In this document: in pieces, positions 16,228 through 26,500 of the stretch
Numbering within the stretch: the stretch's first letter is position 1
Layout of the letters: every line of letters starts with the position of its first letter
DNA from: Lichenicola sp964247725
Lineage (GTDB): Bacteria > Pseudomonadota > Alphaproteobacteria > Acetobacterales > Acetobacteraceae
NCBI GenBank assembly: GCA_964247725.1
Contig: CAXTVM010000002.1
Coordinates: 62,001 to 126,000, forward strand
Direction of reading: 5' to 3'
Length of the DNA: 64,000 bases
Translations under genes and position numbers: made by a program
Notes under the pieces: generated by a model
What the model saw: the letters and a program-made list of their open reading frames with translations, nothing else
The model's database searches: none
Told to the model about the DNA's origin: nothing

Positions 16228-19200
16228 ATGCACGCGCCGATGTCCGCACCGCCTGATCCGCTGCCGGCCGGACGCATCACCGAGGCCGATCGGGCGCAGT
16301 GGCACATCTGGGCCGAGGCGCGCGCGCAGGACGCGTTCCGGCGCGGCCGCCAAGCCGCAGACCGCGGCCAGGCCGGCGACGCGCTGCGCTGGCTGGAGCG
16401 GGCGCACCGCCTGGCGCCTACCGCGGCCAACGTCACCTTCCCGCTGGCCATGGCCCGGATGTCCTCGGGCGATCCGCACGGCGCGGTGCGGCTGCTGCAG
16501 GGGCTGTTGCAGCGCCACGATTTCCGCGAGGGCTGGATCGCGCTGGCGGCGGCGCGCCGCGCCGCGGGCTCGCCCGACGAGGCCGCCGCCGCGGTCGGCG
16601 AGGCGCTGGCGCGGCATGCGCCGGACCCTGCCGTCGTTGGGCTGATCGGCGAGATCGCCCGCGGCGCCGGCTGGCCCGGCTGGTGCGGCCTGTCCGGCGA
16701 CGGCCGCCTGCACCTGGATCGCGGCGCCGGCCGCGACCCGCTGCTGGTGCGGCTGGACGGCGTGCCGATCCGGCCGCGGGCGAGCGGCGGCGTGTCGCGG
16801 CTGCCGCGCGGCTGGTCGCAGGGCCGGCGGCTCGACGTGTCGCGCGGCGGCCGCGCGCTGCTCGGCAGCCCGCTCGACATCCGGGCGATCCTCCGCGTCG
16901 AGGGCTTCGTCGAGGTGGCCGACGGGCGGCTGACCGGCTGGGTCTGGCATCCCGGCGAGCCTGAGCGCGTGCCCGTGGTGACGCTGCGGTCGGCCTGCGG
17001 CGCTAGCCTCACCGTCACCATGGAGCGCTTCGCCGACCACATCACCAGCGAGGTGCCGCTGGCCCGGCCCCGGCTGCTGTGCCTGCCTCCGGAGGCGGCG
17101 GCGCTGGAGCGGGACGGCGTGGTCCGGCTGCTGGGCGACGACGGGCGCGACCTGCTCGGCAGCCCGCTGGACCCCGGTCTGGAAGGCCGGGCCGCCGTTG
17201 CGGTCGCCTTGCTGCAGGCGCGGCACAGCACGCAGAGCCGCCTGCCGCCGGCGGCGCGCGGGCGGACCCTGGCGGCGGCCGGCGAGCTGCCGCCGTTCCT
17301 GCCGGTCTCGGCCTGGATCGCGGGACAGGCGCCGGAGGTCGGCGCCGCCGCACCGGTCGACGTGGTGGTGCCGGTCTATCGCCACCTTCGCCGCACGATC
17401 GAATGCCTGGAGAGCGTGCTGGCCAACGTCCCGGCCGGCACCCGCCTGGTGGTGGTGGAGGACGCCTCGCCGGACGAGGCGTTGGTGCAGGCGCTGGTGA
17501 CGCTGCGCGAGGCCGGCCGTATCCACCTGCTGCGCCACGCCGCCAACCGCGGCTTCCCGGCCAGCGCCAACGACGGCATCGCGTCCTGCCCCGGTCGCGA
17601 CGTCGTGCTGCTGAACAGCGACACGCTGGTGGCGCCGGGCTGGCTCGAGGCGCTGCGCCGGGCGGCCTACGCGGCACCCGACATCGGCACCGCGACGCCG
17701 TTCAGCAACGACGGCAGCATCCTCAGCTATCCCGATCGGCAGGTGCGCAACCCGATGCCCGACCTCGCCGGCACCCGCCGGATGATGGCGCTGGCGGCGG
17801 CGACCAACGGCGATGCGGTGCACGACATCCCGACCGGCAACGGCTTCTGCCTGTACCTGCGGCGCGACTGCCTCGACCAGGTCGGGCTGCTGCGCGAGGA
17901 CCTGTTCGCGCAGGGCTACGGCGAGGAGAACGATCTCTGCCTGCGCGCGCGCCACCTCGGCTGGCGGCACGTCGCCGCACTCGGCGTCTACGTCGCCCAT
18001 GCCGGCCAGGTCTCGTTCGGCGCGGCGCGCACCGACCTGATGCGCCGCAACCTCGAGGTCATCAACCGGCTGCATCCGGGCTACGACGCGCTGATCCTGG
18101 CCCACATCGCCGCTGACCCGCTGGCGCCGGCGCGACGCGCGCTCGACCTCGCGCGGTGGGGGCAGGCGCGGCGGGCGCGGGCGGCACGCGACATGGCGCC
18201 GCGCGCGGCGCTGCTGATCACCCACGCTCAGGGCGGCGGCGTCGAGCGCGTGGTGCAGGAGCGCGCCCGCCAGCTGCGGGCGCAAGGGCTACGCCCGATC
18301 GTGCTGCGGCCGGACGGCGACGGGGTGCTGGTCTCGGACGCGGCGCTGGAGGAGGGCTTCCCCAACCTCCGCTACGCGCTGCCGGGGGAGTTCGAGGCGC
18401 TGGTGGCGATGCTGGTCCCGGAGGGCGTGCTGCATGCCGAGTGGCACCACCTGCTCGGCCACCACCCGCTGCTGCGCACGCTCTGCCGCCGCCTCGGCGT
18501 GCCCTACGACGCCTTCATCCACGACTATGCCTGGTTCTGTCCGAGGATCGCGTTGATCGGGCCGGGCGGGCGCTATTGCGGGGAGCCGGATGTCGGCGGC
18601 TGCGAGGCCTGTATCGCGATCCAGGGCAGCAGCCTCGACGAGCCGATCGCGGTCAGGGCGCTGCTGGCCCGCTCGGCGGCGGAGCTGCGGGCGGCGCGCC
18701 GGGTGATGGCGCCGTCGCAGGATGCGGCGGCCCGCATCGCGCGGCATTTCGCGAAGGTCCGCGCGGAGGTAGTGCCGTGGGAGGACGACCGCCCGGACCT
18801 GTCCCTGGAGCGGCTGGCGGCGGTGTCGTCGCTGGCGCCGCGGCCGACGCTGGAGCGCCCGGGCCACCGCGGCCAGCCCGGCGGCATCGGACGGATCGCC
18901 GTGATCGGCGGTATCGGCCGCGAGAAGGGCTACGACGTGCTGCTGGCCTGCCTGGTCGAGGTCCGTGCCCGGGCCTTGCCGCTGGAGTTCGTGGTGGTCG
19001 GTCATACGCCGGACGACGCGGCGCTGATGGAGGCCGGGTGCCGCTTCGTCACCGGCGAGTATCGCGAGGACGATGCGGTGGCGCTGATCCGGTCGCAGGA
19101 GGCGGACCTGGCATTGCTGCCGTCGATCTGGCCGGAGACCTGGTGCTTCACGCTGAGCCTGGCCTGGCGCGCCGGGCTCGCGGTGGCGGCGTTCGACCTC

Positions 19201-19314
19201 GGCGCCCCGGCCGAGCGGATCCGCCGCACCCGTCGCGGCACGGTGCTGCCGCTGGGGCTGCCGGTTCCGCAACTCGTCATGCAGTTGCTGCGGCTTTGCC
19301 ATTCCGGCGCCTGA
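16228..19314 (+). CDS. Bifunctional glycosyltransferase: TPR-like region, GT2 and GT4 domains
   Basis: This 1028-residue multidomain cytoplasmic enzyme begins with a TPR-like helical segment (about 20-140). A beta-rich region of about 200-330 follows, containing a VEGFVEVADGRLTGW segment like the accessory segment in the GT2 genes at 53-58 kb. A GT2 GT-A domain (about 375-620) has VDVVVPVYR and the metal-binding LLNSDT. A second, GT-B-like domain (about 655-1025) has a GGGVERV loop and PSIWPETWCFTLSLAW near the sugar-nucleotide site. Two catalytic domains suggest addition of two successive sugars. ATG at 16228, with an alternative at 16240; neither has a strong ribosome-binding site. The donor and acceptor are unknown. 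Confidence 0.88.
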   Translation: MHAPMSAPPDPLPAGRITEADRAQWHIWAEARAQDAFRRGRQAADRGQAGDALRWLERAHRLAPTAANVTFPLAMARMSSGDPHGAVRLLQGLLQRHDFREGWIALAAARRAAGSPDEAAAAVGEALARHAPDPAVVGLIGEIARGAGWPGWCGLSGDGRLHLDRGAGRDPLLVRLDGVPIRPRASGGVSRLPRGWSQGRRLDVSRGGRALLGSPLDIRAILRVEGFVEVADGRLTGWVWHPGEPERVPVVTLRSACGASLTVTMERFADHITSEVPLARPRLLCLPPEAAALERDGVVRLLGDDGRDLLGSPLDPGLEGRAAVAVALLQARHSTQSRLPPAARGRTLAAAGELPPFLPVSAWIAGQAPEVGAAAPVDVVVPVYRHLRRTIECLESVLANVPAGTRLVVVEDASPDEALVQALVTLREAGRIHLLRHAANRGFPASANDGIASCPGRDVVLLNSDTLVAPGWLEALRRAAYAAPDIGTATPFSNDGSILSYPDRQVRNPMPDLAGTRRMMALAAATNGDAVHDIPTGNGFCLYLRRDCLDQVGLLREDLFAQGYGEENDLCLRARHLGWRHVAALGVYVAHAGQVSFGAARTDLMRRNLEVINRLHPGYDALILAHIAADPLAPARRALDLARWGQARRARAARDMAPRAALLITHAQGGGVERVVQERARQLRAQGLRPIVLRPDGDGVLVSDAALEEGFPNLRYALPGEFEALVAMLVPEGVLHAEWHHLLGHHPLLRTLCRRLGVPYDAFIHDYAWFCPRIALIGPGGRYCGEPDVGGCEACIAIQGSSLDEPIAVRALLARSAAELRAARRVMAPSQDAAARIARHFAKVRAEVVPWEDDRPDLSLERLAAVSSLAPRPTLERPGHRGQPGGIGRIAVIGGIGREKGYDVLLACLVEVRARALPLEFVVVGHTPDDAALMEAGCRFVTGEYREDDAVALIRSQEADLALLPSIWPETWCFTLSLAWRAGLAVAAFDLGAPAERIRRTRRGTVLPLGLPVPQLVMQLLRLCHSGA

Positions 19315-19426
19315 GCGGCCGCTCCGGCCGTGCTGGCGCCCATTGCAGGCGGGCGCACGTCGTCGCACCATCCTCGCCAACAACGATAACCTGCCCGGCC
19401 GTGGTCGGCATGAACGGAACCCGACG

Positions 19427-20527
19427 ATGTCGCAGACCAGTCCGACACCGAACCAGAGGCTGGTGACGGAGCTCAAGGTTTCGGCCCACCTGATGCTGCT
19501 CGATCCAGGACTGTTCTGCGTCTTCCACAGCCCCGGCACGCCGCTGCCGGACCCGGCGACCGGCCTGCCCGGGGTGCGGATCAGCCGGCCGCCGACCACG
19601 GCCGACGCCATGCTGTCGATCAGCACCTTCAACGCCGACGGCTGGCTCGGCGGCGAGGGCAACGCGGCGCTGGTGCGGGTAGCGTCGCAGCCGTCGCAGG
19701 TGCTGATCACGATCTACCAGGCGGCCGGCAGCACCGTGGAGGCGCCGAAGCTGCAGGTGCTCCGCCTGAGCGAGACCGCCCCCGCCCGGGTCGCGCCGCC
19801 GCAGGAGCAGATGGCCGCACCATCCGCCGGCGACCGTCGCGGAAGCGAGACCCCGGCGGCGGGCGCGGTCCCGGCGGGGACCAAACTGGAGGTGGCAGCG
19901 CACGTGCAGCGCCGCGGCGACGTGCTGTCGCGGCTCGGCGAGTGGATGGGCAACCGGGGCAGCCAGAACTGGATCGAGGGCTTCGGCATCTCGCCGAACA
20001 GCCTGGTCGACCCGAGCGAGATCGAATACCAGGCGGTGCTCGGCAAGGGCTGGCTGTCGCCCTGGGCGGAGGGCGGCAACTACTGCGGCAGCCGCGGCAT
20101 GGCGCTGCCGATCCTGGGCTTGCGCGTACGCCTGAAGGGCCAGGCGGCCGAACGGTTCGACGTCCGCGTCAGCGCCAGCTTCACCGACGGCAGCCAGGTC
20201 GGGCCGGTCGACGGCACCCACACGGCGGAGTCGCCGGACCTGGCGCCGCTAGAGGCGTTCCTGGTCGAGATCGTGCCGCGCGACGACCTGGCGTCGGACG
20301 GCGCCGAGCCCGAGCAGGCGGTGAAGACCCGGGCGGCGCCCCGCCCGGCCGCGAAGCCGTCGCGCGGGGCGCCGGAGCCGGTGAAGCCGAAGGTCGCGGC
20401 GCTGAAGCGCGGCGTCCGCCCGCCACTGGACAAGCCCAGCTTGAAGCCGATGCGGGGTGGGGCCGGTGCCATGCCGGCGCGGCACAACGGTCCGGCCGGC
20501 AAGGCCGGCAGCAAGGGCCGGCGCTGA
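19427..20527 (+). CDS. Unknown protein with a ChW-like segment
   Basis: This 366-residue protein has no signal peptide. Its middle part (about 165-265) contains IEYQAVLGKGWLSPW, then a Gly-rich turn and LPILGLRVRLKG. This ordering (Tyr-Gln, Gly-Trp, Trp, Gly-x-x-Gly, hydrophobic strand) resembles the clostridial hydrophobic-W (ChW) repeat. The N-terminal 130 residues look like a separate beta domain, and the C-terminal 85 residues are Lys/Pro/Ala/Arg-rich and probably disordered and basic. It lies between two glycosyltransferase genes in the same direction. ChW repeats are thought to bind surface proteins or carbohydrate, so a substrate-binding role is possible. I chose the ATG at 19427; the start codon evidence is modest. 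Confidence 0.72.
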   Translation: MSQTSPTPNQRLVTELKVSAHLMLLDPGLFCVFHSPGTPLPDPATGLPGVRISRPPTTADAMLSISTFNADGWLGGEGNAALVRVASQPSQVLITIYQAAGSTVEAPKLQVLRLSETAPARVAPPQEQMAAPSAGDRRGSETPAAGAVPAGTKLEVAAHVQRRGDVLSRLGEWMGNRGSQNWIEGFGISPNSLVDPSEIEYQAVLGKGWLSPWAEGGNYCGSRGMALPILGLRVRLKGQAAERFDVRVSASFTDGSQVGPVDGTHTAESPDLAPLEAFLVEIVPRDDLASDGAEPEQAVKTRAAPRPAAKPSRGAPEPVKPKVAALKRGVRPPLDKPSLKPMRGGAGAMPARHNGPAGKAGSKGRR

Positions 20528-20535
20528 CGCGACGT

Positions 20536-20553
20536 CGTGGCCGGACGGCCACG
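20536..20553 (+). terminator. Short GC hairpin after the ChW-like gene
   Basis: CGTGGCC and GGCCACG pair as a perfect 7-bp stem around a 4-nt loop, 8 bp past the stop codon. There is no T-run. It could be a weak terminator or processing structure. Confidence 0.3.
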
Positions 20554-20694
20554 GTGCCGGATAGTGGCCTTATCGGATCGTCAAGCTGTTGCCTGGCATG
20601 ATGCGGCGATGCACACCCTCCGTTCCTCCGCCCGTGCGCCGAGGGCTCAGCGGCCTCGCTGGGCCGTCCGCGTCGAGACGATGGCGAGCTTGTC

Positions 20695-21918
20695 TTGAGA
20701 TACCTGTTCATCCACCAGAACTTCCCGGGGCAGTTCCTGCACCTGGTGCGCCACCTGACCCGACAGGGCGGCCATGAGGTGGTGTTCATCAGCGAGCCGA
20801 ACGCCAACGTCCTGCCGGGGGTCCGCAGGATCTTCTACAAGATGAGGCGAAGTGCGTCGGCCGAGACGCATCCGGCGGCGCAGGAGTTCGAGGTGGCGAT
20901 GCTGCGCGCCGAGATGGTAGCGCAGACCGCCCGGAACCTGAAGAACCTCGGTTTCGAGCCCGACATCATCATCGGCCACCATGGCTGGGGCGAGCTGCTC
21001 AACATCCGCGACGTGTACCCGGACACGCCGATGCTGGGCTACCTCGAGTTCTATTATCACGTCGACAAGTTCGACGTCGGCTTCGATCCCGAATTTCCGA
21101 ACGACCCCGCGCTGCACGCGCGCGTCCGGGCCAAGAACGCGGTCAACCTGATCGCGCTCAACATCGCCGGGCAGGGCCAGACGCCGACCCTGTTCCAGAA
21201 GTCGACCTATCCCGAATGGGCGCAGGACCGCATCGCGATGCTGCGGGAGGGCGTCGACCTGCAGGCCTGCGCGCCCGATCCGTCGCTGGCGAAGCGGGAC
21301 TTCGTGCTGCGCAACGTGCTGGTGCGCGCGCACGAGAAGCTGGTGACCTACGTCTCGCGCGACCTCGAGCCGTATCGCGGCTTCCACAGCGTGATGCGGG
21401 CGCTGCCGCACATCCTGGACGAGCGGTCCGATGCGCAGGTGGTCCTGGTCGGCGGCGACGGCGTCAGCTACGGCGCGCGGCTGGCCGAAGGCTGCTGGCG
21501 CGAGGTGCTGACTGCGGAGCTCGGCAGCCGGCTCGACCTGTCGCGCGTGCACTTCGTCGGCAAGCTCGACTACCAGAGCTACGCCGACCTGCTGAAGCGG
21601 TCGGACGCGCACGTCTACCTGACCTACCCGTTCGTCGCCTCATGGTCGTTGCGGGAGGCGCTGGCCTCGGGCTGCGCCATTGTCGGCAGCGATACCGCGC
21701 CGGTGCAGGAGTTCATCCGCCATGGCAAGAACGGCCTGCTGGCGCCGTTCCACGACCCCGCCGGCATCGCCGATGCGGTGCTCGAGCTGTTGGAGAACAA
21801 GGCGCTGGCGCAGCGCCTGCGCCGCGCCGCGCGCAAGGACGCCGAGCGCACGCTCTCGATGGCGGACTACCTCACGAACTACGAGGCGCTGATCGAGGAG
21901 ACCATCGCGGCCGCATAA
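20695..21918 (+). CDS. GT4-type glycosyltransferase
   Basis: This 407-residue GT-B-fold enzyme starts with YLFIHQNFPGQF, typical of a GT4 subgroup. The second Rossmann half carries KLVTYVSRDLEPYRGF, then VHFVGKLDYQSYADLLKRSD and the donor-binding region with SWSLREALASGCAI. It is expected to transfer a sugar from an activated nucleotide donor in the cytoplasm. The start is a TTG at 20695; no in-frame ATG precedes it and the next in-frame ATG falls after the conserved first strand. Repeat copy A starts immediately at the base after the stop. Confidence 0.9.
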   Translation: MRYLFIHQNFPGQFLHLVRHLTRQGGHEVVFISEPNANVLPGVRRIFYKMRRSASAETHPAAQEFEVAMLRAEMVAQTARNLKNLGFEPDIIIGHHGWGELLNIRDVYPDTPMLGYLEFYYHVDKFDVGFDPEFPNDPALHARVRAKNAVNLIALNIAGQGQTPTLFQKSTYPEWAQDRIAMLREGVDLQACAPDPSLAKRDFVLRNVLVRAHEKLVTYVSRDLEPYRGFHSVMRALPHILDERSDAQVVLVGGDGVSYGARLAEGCWREVLTAELGSRLDLSRVHFVGKLDYQSYADLLKRSDAHVYLTYPFVASWSLREALASGCAIVGSDTAPVQEFIRHGKNGLLAPFHDPAGIADAVLELLENKALAQRLRRAARKDAERTLSMADYLTNYEALIEETIAAA

Positions 21919-22036
21919 GGCCAGGGGCCCTGCCCCTGGACCCCGCCAAAGGCTCGCCTTTGGAAACCCTTACTTGAAGAATCGGGTCCTAGGGCCGCCG
22001 GCCCTAGCGGGGTCCAGGGGCAGCGCCCATGGCCTT
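21919..22036. repeat. Intergenic inverted-repeat element, copy A
   Basis: This 118-bp element runs from GGCC, directly after the stop of the GT4 gene, to GGCCTT, 2 bp before the stop of the convergent ppa gene. Each end folds on itself (CCAGGGGC / GCCCCTGG) and the two ends also pair with each other. It nearly matches the reverse complement of copy D at 48514-48630. Lying between convergent genes, it could act as a bidirectional terminator. Confidence 0.8.
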
Positions 22037-22038
22037 GC

Positions 22039-22566
22039 CTATGCCGTCTTCACGGCCGCCAACGCCTCCCGGATGACCTGCCCCGCCTCCTCTCGGCCGG
22101 CCCAGCCGGTGACCTTCACCCACTTCCCCTTCTCGAGGTCCTTGTAGCGGGTGAAGAAGTGCTCGATCGCCTGGCGGGTGATCTCGGGCAGCTGCATCAC
22201 CTCCTGGATCTCGGTGAACTGGGTGTGCATCTTGTCGTGCGGCACGCAGACGATCTTCTCGTCCATGCCGCTCTCGTCTTCCATCTTCAGCATGCCGATC
22301 GGGCGGGCGCGGATCACGGCACCCGGCACCATCGGCGCCGGCGCCAGCACCAGCGCGTCGGCCGGATCGCCGTCGGCGGCGAGCGTCCCGGGGATGAAGC
22401 CGTAGGCGGCCGGGTAGGCCATCGGCGTGAACAGGAAGCGGTCGACGAACACCGCGCCGCTCTCCTTGTCGATCTCGTACTTGACCGAGGAGCCGGCCGG
22501 GATCTCGATGACGACGTTGATGTCCCATGGGACGTCCTTGCCGGGGCTGATCTTGGAGACGTCCAT
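22039..22566 (-). CDS. ppa: Inorganic pyrophosphatase (family I)
   Basis: This 175-residue soluble enzyme hydrolyses pyrophosphate and so drives biosynthetic reactions. The length matches bacterial hexameric family I enzymes. The core contains KYEIDKESGAVFVDR, YGFIPGT, the Asp-rich DGDPADALVL (the metal-binding loop; most family members have D-x-D-P-x-D here), GMLKMEDESG, and the C-terminal FFTRYKDLEKGKWVKV. The ATG at 22566 gives MDVSKI and has AGGA about 10 nt upstream. The stop lies next to repeat copy A. Confidence 0.97.
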   Translation of the reverse strand: MDVSKISPGKDVPWDINVVIEIPAGSSVKYEIDKESGAVFVDRFLFTPMAYPAAYGFIPGTLAADGDPADALVLAPAPMVPGAVIRARPIGMLKMEDESGMDEKIVCVPHDKMHTQFTEIQEVMQLPEITRQAIEHFFTRYKDLEKGKWVKVTGWAGREEAGQVIREALAAVKTA

Positions 22567-22685
22567 CGTGCGGTCTTCCTGCGGATTGGCGAGAGGTGCC
22601 GGGACCGTATCGGCGCCGCCCGGCTTTGCCAAGCAGACCCGCCTTGCCAACCCAGCCGAGTTGGGCGATCTGATCGCAGGCCTGT

Positions 22686-22758
22686 GCGCCCGTAGCTCAA
22701 TGGTCAGAGCGGGCCGCTCATAACGGCTTGGTTGCGGGTTCGAGTCCTGCCGGGCGCA
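22686..22758 (+). tRNA. tRNA with CAU anticodon, probably tRNA-Ile2 (lysidine type)
   Basis: A 73-nt cloverleaf is formed by the 7-bp acceptor stem GCGCCCG/CGGGCGC, a short D loop, the anticodon stem GGCCG/CGGCU (one G-U pair) with loop CUCAUAA, a variable loop UGGUU and a T arm with UUCGAGU. The terminal CCA is not encoded. CAU could be Met or Ile2. C4-G69 and C5-G68 in the acceptor stem are determinants used by TilS on tRNA-Ile2, and the D loop plus CUUGGU after the anticodon stem resemble ileX. I therefore favour Ile2, decoding AUA after lysidine modification of C34. Confidence 0.88.
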
Positions 22759-22805
22759 CGTCCTCGTTCCGCCCTACCCCACACGCCTATGTCGGGAGCT
22801 TCGCC

Positions 22806-24485
<1,680 letters not shown>

Positions 24486-24566
24486 CAGCCGGCTCGAGTC
24501 TGGCCGCCCCGAGTCTGGCCGCTGAGTCGGGCGGCGATCGGCCGTGTCATCCGCACCGCGCGCCTG

Positions 24567-25037
24567 GTGCTGGCGCCGGTCGGCTGGCGCGATGTGGACG
24601 ACATGGCCGCGCTCAAGAGCGATGCCGGCGCGTTCGCGCTGATGCTGGGCGGCGTGCGCGGCCGCGCGCAGGCGGAGGCGGAGATGGCCGAGGACCTCGC
24701 CTTCTGGGCTCGACGCGGCCTCGGCATCTTCACGATCCGCGAGGCTGGCCTGTTCCAGGGCATGACCGGCCTGCATGACCGTCCGGACGGGCTGGGGGTG
24801 GGCCTGCGGTTCGCGCTGTTCCCCCGCGCACGCGGTCACGGCGTCGCCCGCGAGGCGGCGGCGGCGGCGCTCCGGTTCGCGCACGATGCCGGGGAGGCGC
24901 GCGTGGTCGCGGTCGCACGGGAGAGCAACTTCGGCTCGCGCACGGTCCTGGGCGGCATCGGCATGACCGTCTGCGGTCACTTCGAGCGCGACGGCGACCG
25001 CATGCTGGTCTACGAGAGCGTGCGCCGGCCGGCCTGA
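24567..25037 (+). CDS. GNAT-family N-acetyltransferase
   Basis: At least 156 residues. The pattern is a GNAT fold: a short helix-rich N part, the strands FWARRGLGIFTIREAG and LGVGLRFALFPRARGHGVA (acetyl-CoA pyrophosphate loop ARGHGVA), a helix EAAAAALRFAH, a strand ARVVAVARESNFGSRTVL and C-terminal strands. The usual first strand (IRTARLVLAP) is encoded just upstream of the GTG at 24567, in the same frame. The true start is therefore probably upstream at a non-ATG codon such as CTG 24522, or the frame is reached from ettA. No stop lies between the ettA TGA and this frame. The substrate is unknown. Confidence 0.8.
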   Translation: MLAPVGWRDVDDMAALKSDAGAFALMLGGVRGRAQAEAEMAEDLAFWARRGLGIFTIREAGLFQGMTGLHDRPDGLGVGLRFALFPRARGHGVAREAAAAALRFAHDAGEARVVAVARESNFGSRTVLGGIGMTVCGHFERDGDRMLVYESVRRPA

Positions 25038-25052
25038 TCCCCGCCCGGTCGC

Positions 25053-25691
25053 TCAGGACGGGCGCGAGACCTGCCGGGTCAGCGCGTTGATCAGCGCCTG
25101 CACGCTGTTGCCGTTGTGTGCGAGGTAGCTCGCATAGTCGCTGCGCTGGGTCAGGCTCAGGCTGACGCCCTCGGCGACGATGTCGACCACCTTGGGCGAG
25201 CCGCTGGCGTTGCTGATCTTCCACTGCACGTTGGCGGGCGCCTGGCCCGGCCGGTCGATGACCGTGGCCACCATGCTGTCGCCGTCTTCCGTCGTCGCCT
25301 GCCCGACCAAGATGCTGACGCCTCTGTAGTCGCCGAGCTTGCCGGTGATGGAGTTGACCAGCACCTGGTGGAACAGGGCGAGGTACTGCTGCTGCTGCGC
25401 CGGCGTGGCCTGGCGCCAGAAGCGACCCAGGCAGAAGCGTCCGATCGCCTCCACGTCGACGTCCTGGTTGAGGATCGGCAGCACCGCAGCCTTCTTCTCG
25501 GCGGTGCTGCCCGAGCCGTTGACGATCGCGGTCAGCCGGTTGCCGAGCGACTGCAGGAACGCCGTGTCCGACTGCTGCGCGTGCGCGACGGCGATCGGCG
25601 ACAGTCCCAGCGGCGCCAGCGCGGCGCCTGCGGGCAGGGCGGCCGCGAGCGCCAGGGCGGGCAGGCGAGCGCGGATGATGGTCTTCAGCAT
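25053..25691 (-). CDS. mlaC: MlaC-type periplasmic phospholipid-binding protein
   Basis: This 212-residue protein starts with a Sec signal peptide (hydrophobic ALALAAALPAGAALAPLGL; probable cleavage after AVAHA). The mature part belongs to the Ttg2D/MlaC family, with FLQSLGNRLTAIV, GRFWRQATPAQQQQYLALFH, NQDVDVEAIGRFCLG and LSLTQRSDYASYL. It ferries phospholipid between the outer-membrane MlaA complex and the inner-membrane MlaFEDB pump, normally counteracting loss of outer-membrane asymmetry. ATG at 25691 with AGGA 6 nt upstream. It is 17 bp downstream of mlaA in the same transcript. The ABC components mlaFED are not in the window. Confidence 0.92.
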   Translation of the reverse strand: MLKTIIRARLPALALAAALPAGAALAPLGLSPIAVAHAQQSDTAFLQSLGNRLTAIVNGSGSTAEKKAAVLPILNQDVDVEAIGRFCLGRFWRQATPAQQQQYLALFHQVLVNSITGKLGDYRGVSILVGQATTEDGDSMVATVIDRPGQAPANVQWKISNASGSPKVVDIVAEGVSLSLTQRSDYASYLAHNGNSVQALINALTRQVSRPS

Positions 25692-25708
25692 GGCGATCCT
25701 GCCCCGGG

Positions 25709-26500
25709 TCATTGGGAATACCAGTCCGGAACCGTCATCCGGTGGTCGTCGCGCACCGCCTTGACCTCGGCGTTGCGGTGCTGCCGGTAGAGACTGCGTA
25801 TCGTCGCGTACGGGTCTAGCGCATTCCTCTTGATCTGGTCGAGGTCGCCCAGCACCTCGGAGCGGGCGTCGATCACGTCGGCGGCGTAGCGTGCGTCATC
25901 CAGGGTGAGCAGCCCATAGCCGCGCGGGACGTAGGTGAACGGCGACAGGCCGATGTCGATCGCGAACCCGGTGGAGTCCCGCGCGGTCGACGGTCCCAGC
26001 ACCGGCAGGAACAGATATGGCCCCTGCGGCACGCCCCAGACCGCCAGCGTGATGCCGCCGTCGGTGTCGTGGAACGGGTAGCCCCAGCCGGACGCGACGT
26101 CGAGGATGCCGCCGATGCCGACGGTCGAGTTGATCAGCAGGCGCATGAAGGTGTCGCCGGCGCGGCGCGGCTTGCCCTGGAACACGTCGTTGAAGAAGCG
26201 CGGCCCGGTGGACAGGTTGGTCAGCACGTTGTGGATGCCGGTGCGGCCGGGCAGCGGCACCAGCCAGACATAGGCTTGGGCCACCGGCTTCAGGGTGTAG
26301 GCGTCGAGCGTGTTGTCGACCCGGTAGAAGAACCGGTTGGCCGGCTCGTACGGATCGTTGGCCTGATCGAAGTCGGCGCGTGCGGATGGATCGGTCGGCT
26401 TGGTCGCGCAGCCGGCGAGGCCGAGCAGACATGCGACGACGCCGCCAAGCCCGGCGAACCGGTTTCGGCGCGGCCGATTGAGAAGGGTATGCAGGCGCAT
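25709..26500 (-). CDS. mlaA: MlaA (VacJ) outer-membrane lipoprotein
   Basis: This 263-residue protein has a lipoprotein signal with lipobox LAGC (Cys about 31). The family core follows: NDPYEPANRFFYRVDN, VPLPGRTGIHNVL, FFNDVFQGKPRRAGDTFMR, NSTVGIGGILDVA and GVPQGPYLFLPVLGPSTARDS. MlaA forms the outer-membrane end of the Mla pathway and removes mislocalised phospholipid from the outer leaflet. ATG at 26500 with GAGG 7 nt upstream. mlaC follows after 17 bp. It diverges from metF; the 272-bp intergenic stretch between them must hold both promoters, but I see no convincing boxes or riboswitch. Confidence 0.95.
   Translation of the reverse strand: MRLHTLLNRPRRNRFAGLGGVVACLLGLAGCATKPTDPSARADFDQANDPYEPANRFFYRVDNTLDAYTLKPVAQAYVWLVPLPGRTGIHNVLTNLSTGPRFFNDVFQGKPRRAGDTFMRLLINSTVGIGGILDVASGWGYPFHDTDGGITLAVWGVPQGPYLFLPVLGPSTARDSTGFAIDIGLSPFTYVPRGYGLLTLDDARYAADVIDARSEVLGDLDQIKRNALDPYATIRSLYRQHRNAEVKAVRDDHRMTVPDWYSQ

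Noticed and set aside
14632..18285. A 1217-codon open frame on the minus strand opposite the Sel1 and glycosyltransferase genes
   Set aside because: It is Arg/Gly/Ala/His-rich with no family features and lies entirely antisense to two well-supported genes. High third-position GC makes such shadows common.
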